Of a stretch of DNA of 64,000 nt, positions 12,690 to 24,958 are shown one piece after another (positions within the stretch are counted from its first letter, which is position 1; each line of letters opens with the position of its first letter). Under the pieces are notes generated by a model. The model saw nothing but the letters and a program-made list of their open reading frames with translations. It was not told the DNA's origin and searched no databases. The stretch lies in contig NW_006768773.1 in assembly GCF_000204055.1 (NCBI RefSeq), positions 81,600-145,599 on the forward strand. The letters are read 5' to 3'. The position numbers and the translations under genes were made by a program. This DNA is from Melampsora larici-populina 98AG31. Taxonomy: Eukaryota; Basidiomycota; Pucciniomycetes; Pucciniales; Melampsoraceae.

Positions 12690-13137
12690 TCAACAAGTCT
12701 AAAAGGTATCAAATCCCATAAGCTTAATAAGAGTATGATCTCTGATACACAAAGAATATAGATTGCTTACATGATGGGCCCACACCTCTGCATTAACTGC
12801 ATCATCAACACAACAGGAAGTGATAATACATCTAGCACTGATTCGAAGATAACTATCATCCTGACAATGACAATTAATATCAAGCTAATTGACCGAAGAA
12901 ACGTTTATCAGTAAGCTTTTTTTGAAAAAATGACGACATTCATTATGAAGAAATTCAAGGAAGACTTACTAGGTTACAGTTTCTAATAGTACCTAATGCT
13001 GCTTTGATCACACATCCTTGAGCACACTTAGGAAGACCGCTGAGATCTAAACCTGGTAAGCTGAAAGCCTCAGTGCCAGTGGTGGAGATAGTAAAGACGA
13101 AGACAGTAAGGAAGAATAGGTTGTAGAATGAAACCAT
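12690..13137 (-). CDS. Small secreted CFEM-type protein
   Basis: Proposed exons are 13137-12970, 12860-12771 and 12698-12690, giving 88 residues; the first two introns begin GTAAG and all junctions keep phase 0. Residues 1-24 form a signal peptide with a strong hydrophobic core. The mature part opens with LPKCAQGCVIKAALGT and RNC, the start of a CFEM domain (fungal extracellular eight-cysteine fold, often GPI-anchored or secreted, with heme- or host-related roles). Exon 2 supplies the acidic DDS at the place of the conserved aspartate, then ARC and SCC. The usual C-x-C pair after the aspartate is replaced by YLRIS, so I count seven cysteines. The gene could be a secreted effector candidate; that is inference. 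The last exon is the least certain. Confidence 0.7.
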
Positions 13138-13830
13138 GTTTGAGATTTGGATGACGATGATTTGATGAAGATCAGGTATAGTTGGTAACAAGTGGATATT
13201 GGATGATGAGATGAATGGAGGGCAAGGTAAGGATGGTATAGAGGATTTATATGTTGAATGGAGATCTGATCAAAGAGAAGATTAAACCCAAGGAAAGAAC
13301 AAGAAAGCTTTAGGATCGTTTGAGCGAGAGGTCTGAGGGTGTGAAAGGATGGCTCTCAATCACTCTCAGATCCCAAGCTGTGGTATGATACTTCTCCTTA
13401 CCTGTCCCAATCCATTGAAGCTCAATCAATCAAACCATTCCTGGCGATTTTTAAATAGTCTCTTAGACTTCACTGACAAAATCACATTCAATAATTATGG
13501 ATCTGGATCTTTTAAGACCTATAATGAAGCATCTTTTTCCCGCTTTCCCATTGCGCTCATCCAATAGCGATCAGTCTGTTCCACTTTCTCCCATCAATTT
13601 TCTCATATTGACATCCTGAATTCAGGATATCTCTGATCCATAGAACTTTGTGGATAATTGACACGCACATAACTGATAATTAGAGTCTTTTCCTGCTTGT
13701 TTCGTCTTCGCGCACGCCGCACTGATATCGAGTGGGATCGAGATCGGTTTGCTTGGTCACATATCTGCTCAATTCCACGCTGCTCTGGCACAAAAAAGTC
13801 AATTGTTCTCGAAACACCAATGCAAAAATT
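13138..13830. other. Intergenic, upstream region of the CFEM-type gene
   Basis: No recognisable gene. The stretch is the likely promoter side of the minus-strand secreted-protein gene and ends at the ATT target site of the Harbinger element. Confidence 0.4.
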
Positions 13831-14114
13831 TAGGGTATTCAAATATCTTCTGGAAATTTCCAGAAGGTCTTTTACAGAACGCCAGAACTTTTTTTTTTGG
13901 TGTGTTCTGGCGTTCTGGAATTTGGCAATTTTGAATGCACCAAACTTCCCAAATGCCCACAAAACCCCATGAGTGTGTTATGTACACGATCCAACTCCAA
14001 CTCTGCGCCCCTCATCCACGCTCTTCACCGCTCACACCCAACAAATCACAAGACCATCAGCTACTCTAATCACTACACTCATCTAGTTGAAATCAATTCA
14101 CCACTGATCCCGCA

Positions 14115-15721
14115 ATGCCTCGAACAAGCCAGCGTCGACTTTTGAAACACTCCATCCATCTGGCAATCAACAAGCGGAATCAGCTCGCACACACTAACTT
14201 TTCAACTCTGGCTTTTGTAAAAAAAAGGAACCATGAAAGTTTATTCATACTTCGGTGCATCCAAGCGATCATGATGCATCAAAACCAACTATCAGAGGCT
14301 GCAGCAAATGATGAGCATGATGATGATGGATTCGAGGCTAAGAAGCCATTCTACCTTTTGTTGCTTTCAGCGCTGGAGCATCACTTAGCCAGGGCACGGT
14401 CTGTCAAGCTGGTGCTACTTGGTCGTCGTCTACGTCAAATAGGTCAAAACGAACTTGATCGTCTTGAAGAGGCTTTAAAAATTCTAAATTCATCTCGTTA
14501 CGTCAAGGATCGGGAATCACGTGGACGGAAAGATTTACGAAACCAATCATTTCCACACAGGATGTGGGAAGGAGGTGATTCTTTTGTGGCTATAGTAAGT
14601 AATGACTTTGTCCGATTGTGTGTTGCTTTTGGCTAATGGTGGATATTGTACTTTATCTTTTAGGCCTGAATGAGCAAGGAACGTTTTTGGAAACTGGTTG
14701 AGCTGATTCAGTCAAATGAAGTCTTTATATCTAATTCAAGTAATAATCAAGTTCCAGTACCATGGCAGCTTTTGGTGGCTCTAGCAAATCTTGGATCTTC
14801 GGGAAATGGAGGTGATCATTCTCACTTGGCATACATGTTTCACATTTCAGGTTAGTGGACTTACTTGTTTGATTAACTTTGAGTCTGTTCACTAATCCGA
14901 TAATTTTTATAGAAGGTAGTGTCCACAATTGGACTAATCGATGTATTTACGCTATCCTTGAAATTGAAAAAGATTGGGTGTTTTGGCCAAAAGAGGACGA
15001 ACGAGAAATACTCAAATCAAAAATGGCTTCTTCTGTCTTTAAAGATACCGTGGGGTTCATGGATGGAACTCTCATTCCACTGGCCTATGCACCGGTGAGC
15101 AATCCCGAGGACTACTGGACTCGAAAGAATTTTTACGCTTTCAATGTCATGTTGGTGTGTGACATCAACAAAACTATACGATTCTACGAGCTTGGTTGGT
15201 GTGGCTCAGCTCATGATCAAAGAGTGTTTCGCTCTTCGGTAGTAAGTCACTATTGGATGTGAGTGTAATGAAACGGTCTAATTGTACTAACTTCCTCACA
15301 GCTCTTCTCAACTCCAGACGACTTCATGCAAGAGGATGAGTATCTCTTGGCAGACTCGGGTTATACCTTATCTCAACACGTTATTACACCTTTCAAGCGC
15401 TGCCAGGGTCGCCGATTGAGGGAAAACGAAAACGCTTTCAATGAAGAGTTGAGCATGTGGAGGGTGGTCATTGAACAGAGTATTGGAATGCTCAAAGAGA
15501 GGTTCCAATCTCTAAAAGAGCTCAGGATATCATTACGAGGTGTGCAAAGTGCTAAAAGAGTCAATGCTTGGATTCGTGTTTGTATAATTTTGCATAATTT
15601 CACAAAGGCCGATGGTGAAGAGTGGCATTCCGAATATGGACACAATCGAGAAGTCTCTTTGGGACCAGGAAGGCATACTCAAAATCAGTCTTCAGCTGAC
15701 ACCGTGTCCGTATCCGTGTAG
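14115..15721 (+). CDS. PIF/Harbinger (HARBI1-like) transposase, damaged
   Basis: Exons are about 14115-14594, 14664-14851, 14914-15240 and 15301-15721, with GT-AG introns. The DDE_4-type nuclease domain is complete. The first Asp lies in GFMDGT, the second in CGSAHDQRVF, followed by LADSGYTLSQHVITPFK, and the Glu in RVVIEQSIGMLKERFQSL. Exon 2 should start with Arg-Met-Ser-Lys, but the codon at 14667-14669 is TGA, one C-to-T step from CGA. The C-terminus is altered too: the CACTA-like MITE adds about seven residues and a stop. Beyond the MITE (16001-16079) the same frame continues to another stop, so the original tail is still recognisable. The enzyme cuts and pastes the element and normally needs the partner protein for import and DNA binding. 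Confidence 0.85.
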
Positions 15722-16000
15722 CACGTCCACGTGCACACACCAAATACTTTCAATACATACTTGAAAGACACATTAAAGAGGTCTCCACAATAGGCATGTC
15801 TTCCCTTTGTCAACTGGGACGTTGGCACTCAGTTGACCCCAACTGCTGACAAAGGATCCCACAAATTCTTTTGTCAAATTGTCATTCACAAAGGGTGCTC
15901 GGCACCGATCTCAGACTAAAGCCTACCAAACAGCTTTCTGTTTTTTTTCAAAACTCTCCGTGTGTGCACGTCGACGTGCTACAAGGATACCGACATGGTG
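15700..16000. mobile_element. CACTA-like MITE (CACCRTG family, copy 1)
   Basis: The 301-bp element starts CACCGTGTCCGTATCCGTG and ends with a close reverse complement; the repeats reach about 45 bases through GCACGTCNACGTGCACAC. TGA is duplicated (15697-15699 and 16001-16003). Because the target lies inside a coding exon, removing the element and one TGA restores the transposase frame, which confirms the borders. CACNN ends with a 3-bp duplication fit the CACTA/EnSpm superfamily; this assignment is inference, since no transposase is present. Confidence 0.85.
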
Positions 16001-16018
16001 TGATGTCTATGAATTTGG

Positions 16019-17715
16019 TCAGGATACTACAAGAACACTTTTGTATAAATCATCTGCGATTGCTTTGGCTTGTTCATAAGGAGCGTTGTTATCTTTCATA
16101 AACTGATTGATAAATTGACCTTTTGCCATGGCCAAATCCAATTCCATAGCACGTTTTGTTTTTTGAACATCTAATTGAGCTGCCTCAAGCTGACAAATCT
16201 TGAGTTTTGCATCAACGTGTGCTTGTTCTACCAGTTCATCTTTGGTCAACAAGCTCGTGGCATCTTCTTTTGGTTTCAAGACACTTGCTAAAGAATTCAT
16301 CATATCCTTCATTGCAGTGTTTTCAAGTCCGCTTTTAATGAAAACGTCTTCGAGTCGTGTCATTGTTGAATTGGTCTCAGTATCCGGGCGACTCAAAAGT
16401 TTGATTACTTGGGATTCAGCACCGCGCTTGTTATTCTTGCGTGATCGAGAGGTTTGAACCGAGCCACTGTAGTTGGAAGTTTGAGTTTGAACTGAAGGAC
16501 TCTGTTTGTCTGGAAGAGATGATAGAAGAAGCGTAAATATTAGTACATATCTAACTGATCACAAGGAACAATCTTACCACTATGTGGACTGTGGTTCTCT
16601 AGAGAAGATTCAAGCTGAATCAACATGACTTCACATATGCAACAGATGATGAGTACAAACTTACGATCATCTTCTTCAAATTTGTCATCCAGAGCTCCTC
16701 GAATTTGATTGTTAAATTCATCTTCAACATTACTTGAGTCGAATTTCTTATGATGAAATTCATCATTTGAAGCTTGTGAATGATCATCGTCATTTCGTTC
16801 GGTCGAATGAAAATCTTCAGGGCACTGTGAGGACTTCTTCCCCTTGGATGACATCCCCAAAAAACCTAAAGAAGCGTGAGCAGGAAGTTGTGCTGCACTG
16901 GTTGCACCATCGAGTCGAGTAGCCTTGTCTCGAGTGCCCAGGATATGCTCAATCTGATAGTAGTATTTAAATTTATTCTTGATTACATAATCTGTCATAA
17001 AACAAGATCAGCGAAGGACAAGACGGACGTTCAAGAGTAGAAACACTGACCTTCTATCAAAGACTTCTTACGCTCCAGACTTTGCCTTTCCATGCACATT
17101 CTTGACATCTCGGCCATGAAACCCGTTTTGAGCCAAGTAATCAATAATTTCCTGCACAGTATGAGTTTTCACAGAATTCATATTTTTATATCGGGTCCAA
17201 TTACCGTAAGTTGTAATCCAATTTAACAAAACACTCATTGCACTTTCTCCCTTATCGTTTTTCTCCTCTTCCCAATAAACCGGTGCCTTTCTAGTCAAGG
17301 TACCATCATCGGCATCTTGTTTCTTTTGTTTCTTAGATGTGGTTGTCAATTTCGACTTCGAGTTTGAGATTTTGCTTGTGGTGGCTTTGCGGGTGGCTGA
17401 AGACTGGGCCTTACCTTTTTGAGGCTTGGTTGATTTTCTTAAAGATTTTTTAATCGGAGAAGGATGTTCGATTGGTTGAGAGAGCGAAGCCATCGAACTG
17501 AAGGACGATCCAAAGGGAGAGGGTTGAAGTACGGTTGCAGGGAAGCTTTGTGAATAAAAGTTTGGTGAAGCCGAATTCAAATTGAAGGATAGGGCAGAGG
17601 GGTGAATTTGGAAGGCCAAAGGTGTGATGACAGGATCTTCTTGAGGGCTGCTTGGATCGCTGGAGGTGGGGATATCGGTATCGTTGTTGATCATTTGATC
17701 ATGCATGTTTATCAT
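16019..17715 (-). CDS. Harbinger-associated DNA-binding partner protein
   Basis: A spliced minus-strand gene from 17715 to 16019 with about five exons (17715-17068, then 16998 down to 16675, a short one near 16608-16574, and 16512-16019). The N-terminus is Ser/Pro- and Lys-rich. It is followed by a domain containing VYWEEEKNDKGESAMSVLLNWI and GNWTRYKNM, then EIIDYLAQNGFHGRDVKNV, the helix pattern of the Myb/SANT-like partner proteins of fungal Harbinger elements. A basic SRSRKNNKR stretch near the C-terminal half is a likely nuclear signal, followed by an amphipathic helical tail. At the end of exon 1 the conserved continuation (SLERKKSLIE) lies one base out of frame, near 17080-17090, so a frameshift or non-obvious splice exists. 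The gene converges on the transposase. Confidence 0.65.
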
Positions 17716-18005
17716 GTATGGTATGCGGAGTGAAATGAACTAAGAGTGGAACACACGCATGCAGAAAACAAACTTTGATTGTTTGCAGAAGTTTAGGTTT
17801 TTCCCAAAGTTCAGAAGGGTTCTGGACTTCTGGAAAAAACCTTCTGGAAATTTCCAGAAGATATTTGAATACCCTAATTGAAGAGAGAGTCTTGATGGGA
17901 ATCGGATAGAGGTGTACCGGCTTATACCCGGGTTCTGTTAGGTTAAGATCGGGGTCGAGTTCTTGACCAGTGTTCGTGTGACACGAACTGATAAATTATA
18001 ATATC

Positions 18006-18036
18006 ATCATCACCATCACCATCACCATCACCATCA
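18006..18036. repeat. CATCAC microsatellite
   Basis: A tandem run of CATCAC-type hexamers just before the start codon of the Cdc11/Nud1-like gene, probably in its 5' untranslated region. Confidence 0.8.
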
Positions 18037-18042
18037 CATATC

Positions 18043-21000
18043 ATGGACAACAATAAACCACTATGGCAAACAGATGAACTCAGTCAGGAATGGGTTCAAT
18101 CTTCTTCTAATTCTCAATTCTCATCCGAAATTCAACACCCACCTACAACTACTACCAGTCGTCGTTCAACTTCCTCGCGAATACCCATCAGCACCAATCG
18201 GTCACGATCAATTGAACCTTCCTCTCGATCTGTCTCTCAATCAGAGCTCGAACCCTCAACCTTTCGCCCTTCCATCTCTCAACCTGAACTATCTGATGGG
18301 TCCAGTATTGTCGTAAACCGTGATCTTCCTCCTGATCCGGAAACTCCGCCATGGCTCAAAGCTGCGGTTGATGGAATGGTTCAAGACGTTCTTGGGAAGC
18401 GTCCGGGGAAGCTTGAGAAGATTTTTCAACCTGAACAACTTGATCATTCCAATCACAAATCTTCTCTAATGCGTGAGTGTTCTTTCGTTTACTTCCTTCA
18501 TTCTCTTACGCGACCTGCCCATTCTACTACTTCTATTTACTGAAAGACAACAAATTCTATCGTAAAATGTTTCCATTAGTCAACCGCGAAAGTCCAGATT
18601 CATTCCCAGACCCCCACCACCCTCCTCGTATTCAAATCAACCACCATAGGGTAGCCGAAGACGCGGACCTAGCGAGTTGTAAACTAGCCAAGGAGACCTT
18701 TCAATTTGCTGTCCCTCGATCAAACACATCCTGGAAGTCTCTTCGACATTTCTCCGCTTCTGATGTCTCCTCAGAGGAATCGTCTGGGCGGAGCTCCATC
18801 GTGGAGCGCGAGGAACCCCCGGCGGCCGAGTTCTTCGAACCAGCTGCTCAACATCAATATTATCGCCGCCCTACCCGTCTGGGTGATATCGAAGTAATTG
18901 AAGAGGTTTCAGAGGAGCCTAGCTTGCAGTCTGATTCAGGACGTGAATACGCTTCAGGTTCACTTCCGAGTTCTACGCACCCACCTTCAATCCCTTTCGC
19001 GCATCCAACTCCTTTGCTCCGTCATCCAACTAACGGTCGAATGGAGCAGCCTGATTCATCTTCGTCTCAATCCGATTCCTGTGAAACTTCTAATTCGATT
19101 CGCCCTCCGCCTTCCTCCTCCGCTCAATCACAGCGCCAAACGTCTCAACCCACACCGGATCCGCAAGACCACGAACAGCGGATATTCCATTTCACATATG
19201 ATACCTTCGCTCGAAAACACCTCAGTCGACTTGTCGAAGAGATCGACGGATTTTCTTCAGGCTCCCTACTACATGACGGCTCACCTAAAATTCACGCTTT
19301 GATAGGATCTCCAGGAGAGGTTCCATCCTCTAATGTCAGCCGATCTAGTCGTGGTCTGGCTCATTCCACACCCCCTACTACCAGTCTTTATGCCGGTCGG
19401 ACTCCTTTTCGCCCGTTGCAACTACCAACGTACAGCCAACGCGTCAGAGAAGAGGCGGCCTGGCACGCCAGCTTTCTCGAACCCAACGCTTACGCAGCTG
19501 AAAGCCTTTGCGGACCTGGTCACCACTTCCTCGACGCAGACAATGATGATGAGAAGAGCACATCCTTTGATCGCCAGGCTCAATTTGCTGCCACTGCTCC
19601 TGCCAGAAGCAGTAAGCGTATCAGGCTTCTGTCTTCTCTTCCTTCTTCAACACACCTTCATGTTGCGCCCTCTCTCAACACAAGCAGGTTGAAGGATTCA
19701 GTGATCATCGCAAGCGAGCGAAAGACCAAACGTCATCTCCCTACTGATGTGCACAACCCAACTATGGGGATGCCTTCAGTGACTGATGCCGAACAACAGC
19801 CTGCAACTCGTGATCGATTGGCCGAAGCACGCGCACTGATGGATCGCATCCGTGCCAAGAATATATTGCCACCACCTGTCACAACTACACAAAAGTCAGA
19901 CCATGTTGATTCGAGTAGCTCTCTGGCTGATGACAGTCAATCTCACCACCAATTTGAGACCCCTATGAACTCTCGTCCTCGTAACCCCACGCCTCACGCA
20001 GCGTCATCGATACCACGTCAATGGATATCATCTCCGGAAAGTCAGGAAGATTGGGCGGGCGACATTGAAGAGAATGAGACTCAATCTTGTGAGCAAGCTG
20101 GTGAAGGAATCGAAGACTTGGTGGGAAAGTCTCAAGATGATCAAGTGTCTGATTCGATTGTCGAACATGACGATGAAAGGCTCATTGCCGAAGAAGACGA
20201 GGATTTTGCATGGACTATCGTGAGTGACACCTCTGCCAAAGGTATGAAAGATCCTGCCCAAATTCACCCAAAGCAAGTTGAAGAGCGAGATGAAGCGGAT
20301 TCGATACACGATGAATGTTCTAGTACCCGTATCCGATCCTGCGGCAGTTCTACATCCGAATCTTTTGTCCAGCAGAGTCCATCACTCGATGCCGTACACG
20401 AACGACTCGCATCTACTGCTGCAGCTTCATTACGCCAAGCTCTTCTCGACTCAGCACATCCTGCTAGTCGACCATCGGCAGGAGTACATCAGTCTAGGCG
20501 AAGTCCCCTTGGTTCTGGCAGATCGGTGGCTTCCTTTGCTGCCCCTGGTAGTGCTACTCGCCGGCATTTTGCAACGCAGCCTATCCCGTGTCATGAACTC
20601 GTCACTGATGCGAAGGTTGGGATGAATATTGGAAAATCAGCGCATATGTTGTCATCTTTACGAGCTCGGCCGGTAGGATCATTCGACCGCCATACTTCTG
20701 GTACCGGTTCCACCTACACACTATCAAGTACAACCACCAACACTAATCAGGCTCACAAACCGATACTCATGACTATCGGTCCAGCAGATGTTGAAGACCT
20801 TTTGCAGCAAGAGCGAGTAGGTGGAATGATATTTGATGCAACTCAAAAGAGATGGCGGCGGTGTGGTGTTGAAAAACAGCCGGTGGAAGGAAAAAGGAGC
20901 GAAGATGTTGGCAGTGAAGCAGAAGAAGAAGAAGAAGATGTGTTTAAAGATATCGAGAGTCTCAATAGCCGTGGGCTGACGGATGATCAGGTGTCTCGTC

Positions 21001-23519
21001 GGCAAGAGGAAGATGAAGCTGATGGCCGATGCAAAGAGGACAATCATCAACGTGAGCCGACAACGACAGATGGAGGTATGTTTGACGCCGCAGTGCAACA
21101 TAATGAGCCTAGGACGGCATGCTCAAACTTCAAGGTCGCTCAACACTTACCTTTTGTCGATAATCACTCCACACCGGCTACGACCACCCGACCCAAGTCT
21201 GCATTGAAGTCTCGACTCGGCGCAACTCGAGCGCCTTCTCCCATACCAAATGAAGAGGTGGTGATCGAACATAGTACTAGACCTAACCGATCTGTCAGTT
21301 TTCAGGACGGGAGAAAGAACGGTAAAATTATCGGATTGGTTGATCAACCTCGTTTGGTTCATGATCCTGACGGCACAACAGATCAAGACGCTTTCAAGTC
21401 GATTGCGACCACAGCTGATGAGATTTCAACACGTACACGTCGTATTGGGGCCGCGCTTGATGAACTTATTGGAGTAGGTGGAATGAAGCCGGGGGATACA
21501 TCAATGATCTCGCTTGGCTCGACCACTAAGAAAGTCAGACCAAAGAATGGTCAAAGAAAAGTTTCATCAGGTTCATCGGGTGGTGGTGGCCAAGCGGAAC
21601 GAACATTCTTGACCGATTGTTCCTTTGGAATGTCACGGGAAAAATTATTGAAGCTGATCACCGATATTGAACCCTATGAACCTATGTGGGACCAATTGAA
21701 AGTAGTAGATCTGTCCGGCAAAAGAATCGAGTCCGTGGTCAAATTGGATGAGTTCTTGCCTAAGCTAGATCAAGTAGATCTGTTGAGTCTTCTCGTCTAT
21801 TCTCATGTTAGATCGTCTGAGTGACTAATTGTACAGCGATGATATCTAGGCATTCGAATCAGCTCGGTTTCTTGACTGGTCTTCCGGGCACAATCAGAAT
21901 GCTATTGGTGAACGAGAATCGATTGACCGATTTGGTTTCCTTTGGACATCTTTTGAATCTTGAAAGATTAGACTTGAGCAAGAATGGGTTGACTAGTCTT
22001 GAACGTATGTCTCTCATCTCATGACATCATGTCTACTAGATTCTTATGTGTCTGGTTTGTGTGTTTAAGAAATATCTGGATTGAAGCATTTACGTGAATT
22101 GAAGGTTGATGATAATGAGATTGTGAGTTTGGAAGGATTGGCAGCTTTGGACGGACTTACAAAGCTGAGTGTAAAAGGTAACAAATTGAAAAACGTTCAT
22201 CTTGAAGGATTTGCATGGTGAGTTCGCTTTCTTGATTGGAAATGAGTTCTTCACCTGGGTCTAACATACCACCTGAATGGTATAGGCCTCGATTGGAAGT
22301 TTTGAATTTGAGTCGGAACCAGATTCGAGAGATAAGTGGCTTGGAAGGGTTGCACTCGATGTATTCTTTAAATCTTGGTTTGTTCTTTTGCTTGATTGTC
22401 CCGATTGCCCCTGAACTCTGAAGTGCTGACTTTACGCGACATCCCACAGATCATAATGATTTATATACATTATCTGCACCACAACAATCAATGTTGGGTC
22501 TGAGAGTGTTGAGGATATCAGATAACCACATTGAGAGTGTTGATATCTCAGCATTTACGAACCTGAGAACGATTTATGTGGATCATAATGATTTGATTGA
22601 GATAAAAGGCGCGGAACGATTAAGGAAATTGGAAAATTTGAGTGCTCGTGATCAACATGGCGGAGAACTGTAAGTAAACTTGATCTCTTTAGGGTTGGTG
22701 TGTGTCTTGACTGAGGAAGTCGATATTGTCAGTTCTTTGCCGATGAAACAGTTCAGAGACGTAAAACGGCTTTACCTAGGTGGAAATCCGATCCCAAGTG
22801 CTTTTCCATCTCAACGATTCTATAACCTAGTCTACCTCGAATTGGCAATGTGTCAATGCAAGACCTTACCGAGCGATCTAGCCAAGGTGATGCCGAATGT
22901 ACGAAGTGTGAACTTGAACTATAATTTCTTAACCGACTTGGACGCTTTAGTGGGATTAACTAGACTTCAAAAACTTACAGTCGTAGGATCCAGATTAAAA
23001 GAGTTTGGCAGAAGATTAATCAAAGTCTTGGAAAGTTTACCTGAACTTGAATTATTGGATTTAAGGACGAATCCATTCTGTTCATCATTCTATGCACCAC
23101 TTTTAGCCGAATTAGGAACCAATAAATCACCACATCTGAATCAATATGAGATTATTGCTAGTAGTGCCAATAGTAGTACACCATGTATGCCTAAATCACA
23201 ACAATGGAATTCGATGGATGAAAGATTTCGAAAAGCATTACCTAATGAATATTATTTAAAAAGAACTACCTATAGAGCCTTGGTGATTGGAACAAATTTA
23301 AAATTAAAAGTTTTAGATGGATTATATATTGATGAACCTGAAAGAAAGAAGATGGGTAAGTTTTTAAGAGGATTAGGTAGAAAGATAGAATCCAGTAATC
23401 ATAACCATCCAAAGAAAGTGGAAAATAATGAAAGTCAAATTCAAGGAATTGAAAAAGTAGAGGAAAAAAGTTGTGTGGGGTTTAGTTCTTTGATTGCTTC
23501 TGCTAATGCTCGAGATTGA
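18043..23519 (+). CDS. Cdc11/Nud1-type leucine-rich scaffold protein
   Basis: Seven exons (18043-18472, 18547-21781, 21850-22004, 22070-22217, 22286-22377, 22450-22669, 22733-23519) join in frame to about 1688 residues. The last ~400 residues are leucine-rich repeats, for example VNENRLTDLVSFGHLLNLER, NLSRNQIREISGLEGLHSM and RLYLGGNPIPSAFPSQRFYN, ending with LLDLRTNPFCSSFY. This order and the closing motif are those of fission yeast Cdc11 and budding yeast Nud1, which anchor the septation-initiation/mitotic-exit network to the spindle pole body. The N-terminus starts with WQTDELSQEWVQ, as in that family. The long middle is Ser/Pro-rich, acidic and probably disordered. At ~1690 residues it is longer than Cdc11 (about 1045) or Nud1 (about 850). 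Every intron begins GT and ends AG; exon joints were chosen by repeat continuity. Confidence 0.85.
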
Positions 23520-24504
23520 GGGATAGTTTGGAATGATGTCGTCTTTTAAAGTTTCAATAGATTGATATATAATAGTTCTAAGGACTGGTTTCTGGGAACA
23601 AAGTTGATGTTCTCTCTTGATTTCAAATTCCGATGTATAATGTTTTCTTGATATTTCTTATTTCACTTTGGTCTTTCTTTAGTCTTTCTTGTCATTATGA
23701 TTCATCAAACTTTTTTTTGTTAGGTATTGTAATGATCTAAGATTTCTCATTTAAACTAAAATTAGGATTTGTAAGGGGTTTTTTTGTTTGCTTGTAATCC
23801 ATTTCACACATTCATTTTTCTTACTAGGTATATAATATAGAAGGAAAAAGAAAGAGACTTCTAAACTCACAATCTTTCGTTATGTTTTTCTTTTTTTTGC
23901 TTCAAAGATCAATTGTCCTTCTTTTTGGGTGTTTTATCTCTTCTTGGTTCGTTTCTTATCTTCGTGTCTGTTCTTTCTTTGTATGGGGCTTCTTGCAAAA
24001 CTAAATGTGTAATACCCAAAAAAAAATCAATTAAACCTTAAAATGAATTTAATAAGTACTTCTTTTGATTGTATCTCTTCAACCAATGTTTTTCTTTTCT
24101 TGTGTGTGTTTTGTTGGGAAATGAAGAATTAGGAATCGTTTGATTTGATTTTTGAGAAAAAAAAATGTAAATCTCAGTCTTAGAAGTCTTATAGCTTTTT
24201 GATCATCCGATGGATCGGAAGCTTTAAAAATTAAAGATTTCATGTTTTGAAAATAAGTCTTGACTTTCACTTGTTTCAAATTTTTAAAACAAGAATCATT
24301 AAATAAATTTACATTGAGAAGATGTTTCTCTTTCTTCTTTTGTGTTTGAGTTTCAAATAAGTTTTTATTGTTGCAAGAGAGATGAAGGAGGATGTAGGAA
24401 GCTCTTCAAAGAACATCCTTCAGCTTTCGTACGCTATTGATCAAAATCAGGTTTATTGTTCATACATGACTATATTCGAGGATCTCAACAAATTCTAGAT
24501 TACC
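23520..24504. other. 3' flank of the Cdc11/Nud1-like gene, T-rich
   Basis: Thymine-rich sequence with several TTTTTT runs, consistent with 3' untranslated and terminator sequence. No gene seen. Confidence 0.4.
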
Positions 24505-24572
24505 GAGTCCCACTTGCTTCTTGAGCGAGCCAGAGCGAGCCTTACAAGAAACAGGTGGGACTTAGTTAAGTT
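24505..24572. repeat. Orphan AAGTCCC-type hairpin terminus
   Basis: GAGTCCCACTTGC folds with a mirrored GGTGGGACTTAG about 40 bases on and is followed by TTAAGTT. This is the same terminal hairpin that bounds the MULE-like elements at 2537, 10035 and 38176, here oriented as a right end. No matching left end is adjacent. Confidence 0.55.
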
Positions 24573-24958
24573 AAAGCGGACACTTGCGATGATGTCACGT
24601 TACAAACCAAGTCTCATAAACACCAGTCTCTTTCCTCAATAAATGATGAGATGATAATTTTTTTGTTAAGTTTAATTGAAAATGAAATTCATACATCAAA
24701 GCAATTATCCACACATGATGAATCAAAAATTACACACCAATCACATTATGACCATAGATAAAGAAGAAAACAATTAACGATTCAAGGTTCAAAAAGTATG
24801 ATGAATTTAACTTACAAACGAAACTTGAAAAGATGCCAAACAAAATGTAAGGGTCGAAAAGAGATGAAAAGCAAAAAATAATAATTCAACCTTCTTCCCA
24901 AACCACCACCATCCCTCAAAAACAAAAACGATATGTACACAGGACCATGGAGTCTGGA
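24573..24958. other. Intergenic, 3' flank of the MATH/BTB-like gene
   Basis: AT-rich sequence downstream of the minus-strand MATH/BTB-like stop codon. No gene or clear repeat seen. Confidence 0.35.

Larger units (their letters stand above)
13831..17876. mobile_element. Full-length two-gene PIF/Harbinger transposon
   Basis: The ends are perfect inverted repeats of about 38 bases beginning TAGGGTATTCAAATATC and containing the 18-base palindrome TTCTGGAAATTTCCAGAA. ATT is duplicated at both flanks (13828-13830 and 17877-17879). The 4046-bp interior carries a DDE transposase on the plus strand and a DNA-binding partner gene on the minus strand, arranged tail to tail as usual for this superfamily. 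A 301-bp MITE (15700-16000) has inserted at the 3' end of the transposase. An in-frame stop in exon 2 suggests this copy may not be fully active. Confidence 0.9.

Noticed and set aside
18001..18040. Possible CRISPR-like or regulatory array before the Cdc11/Nud1-like gene
   Set aside because: It is a plain CATCAC microsatellite without spacers.
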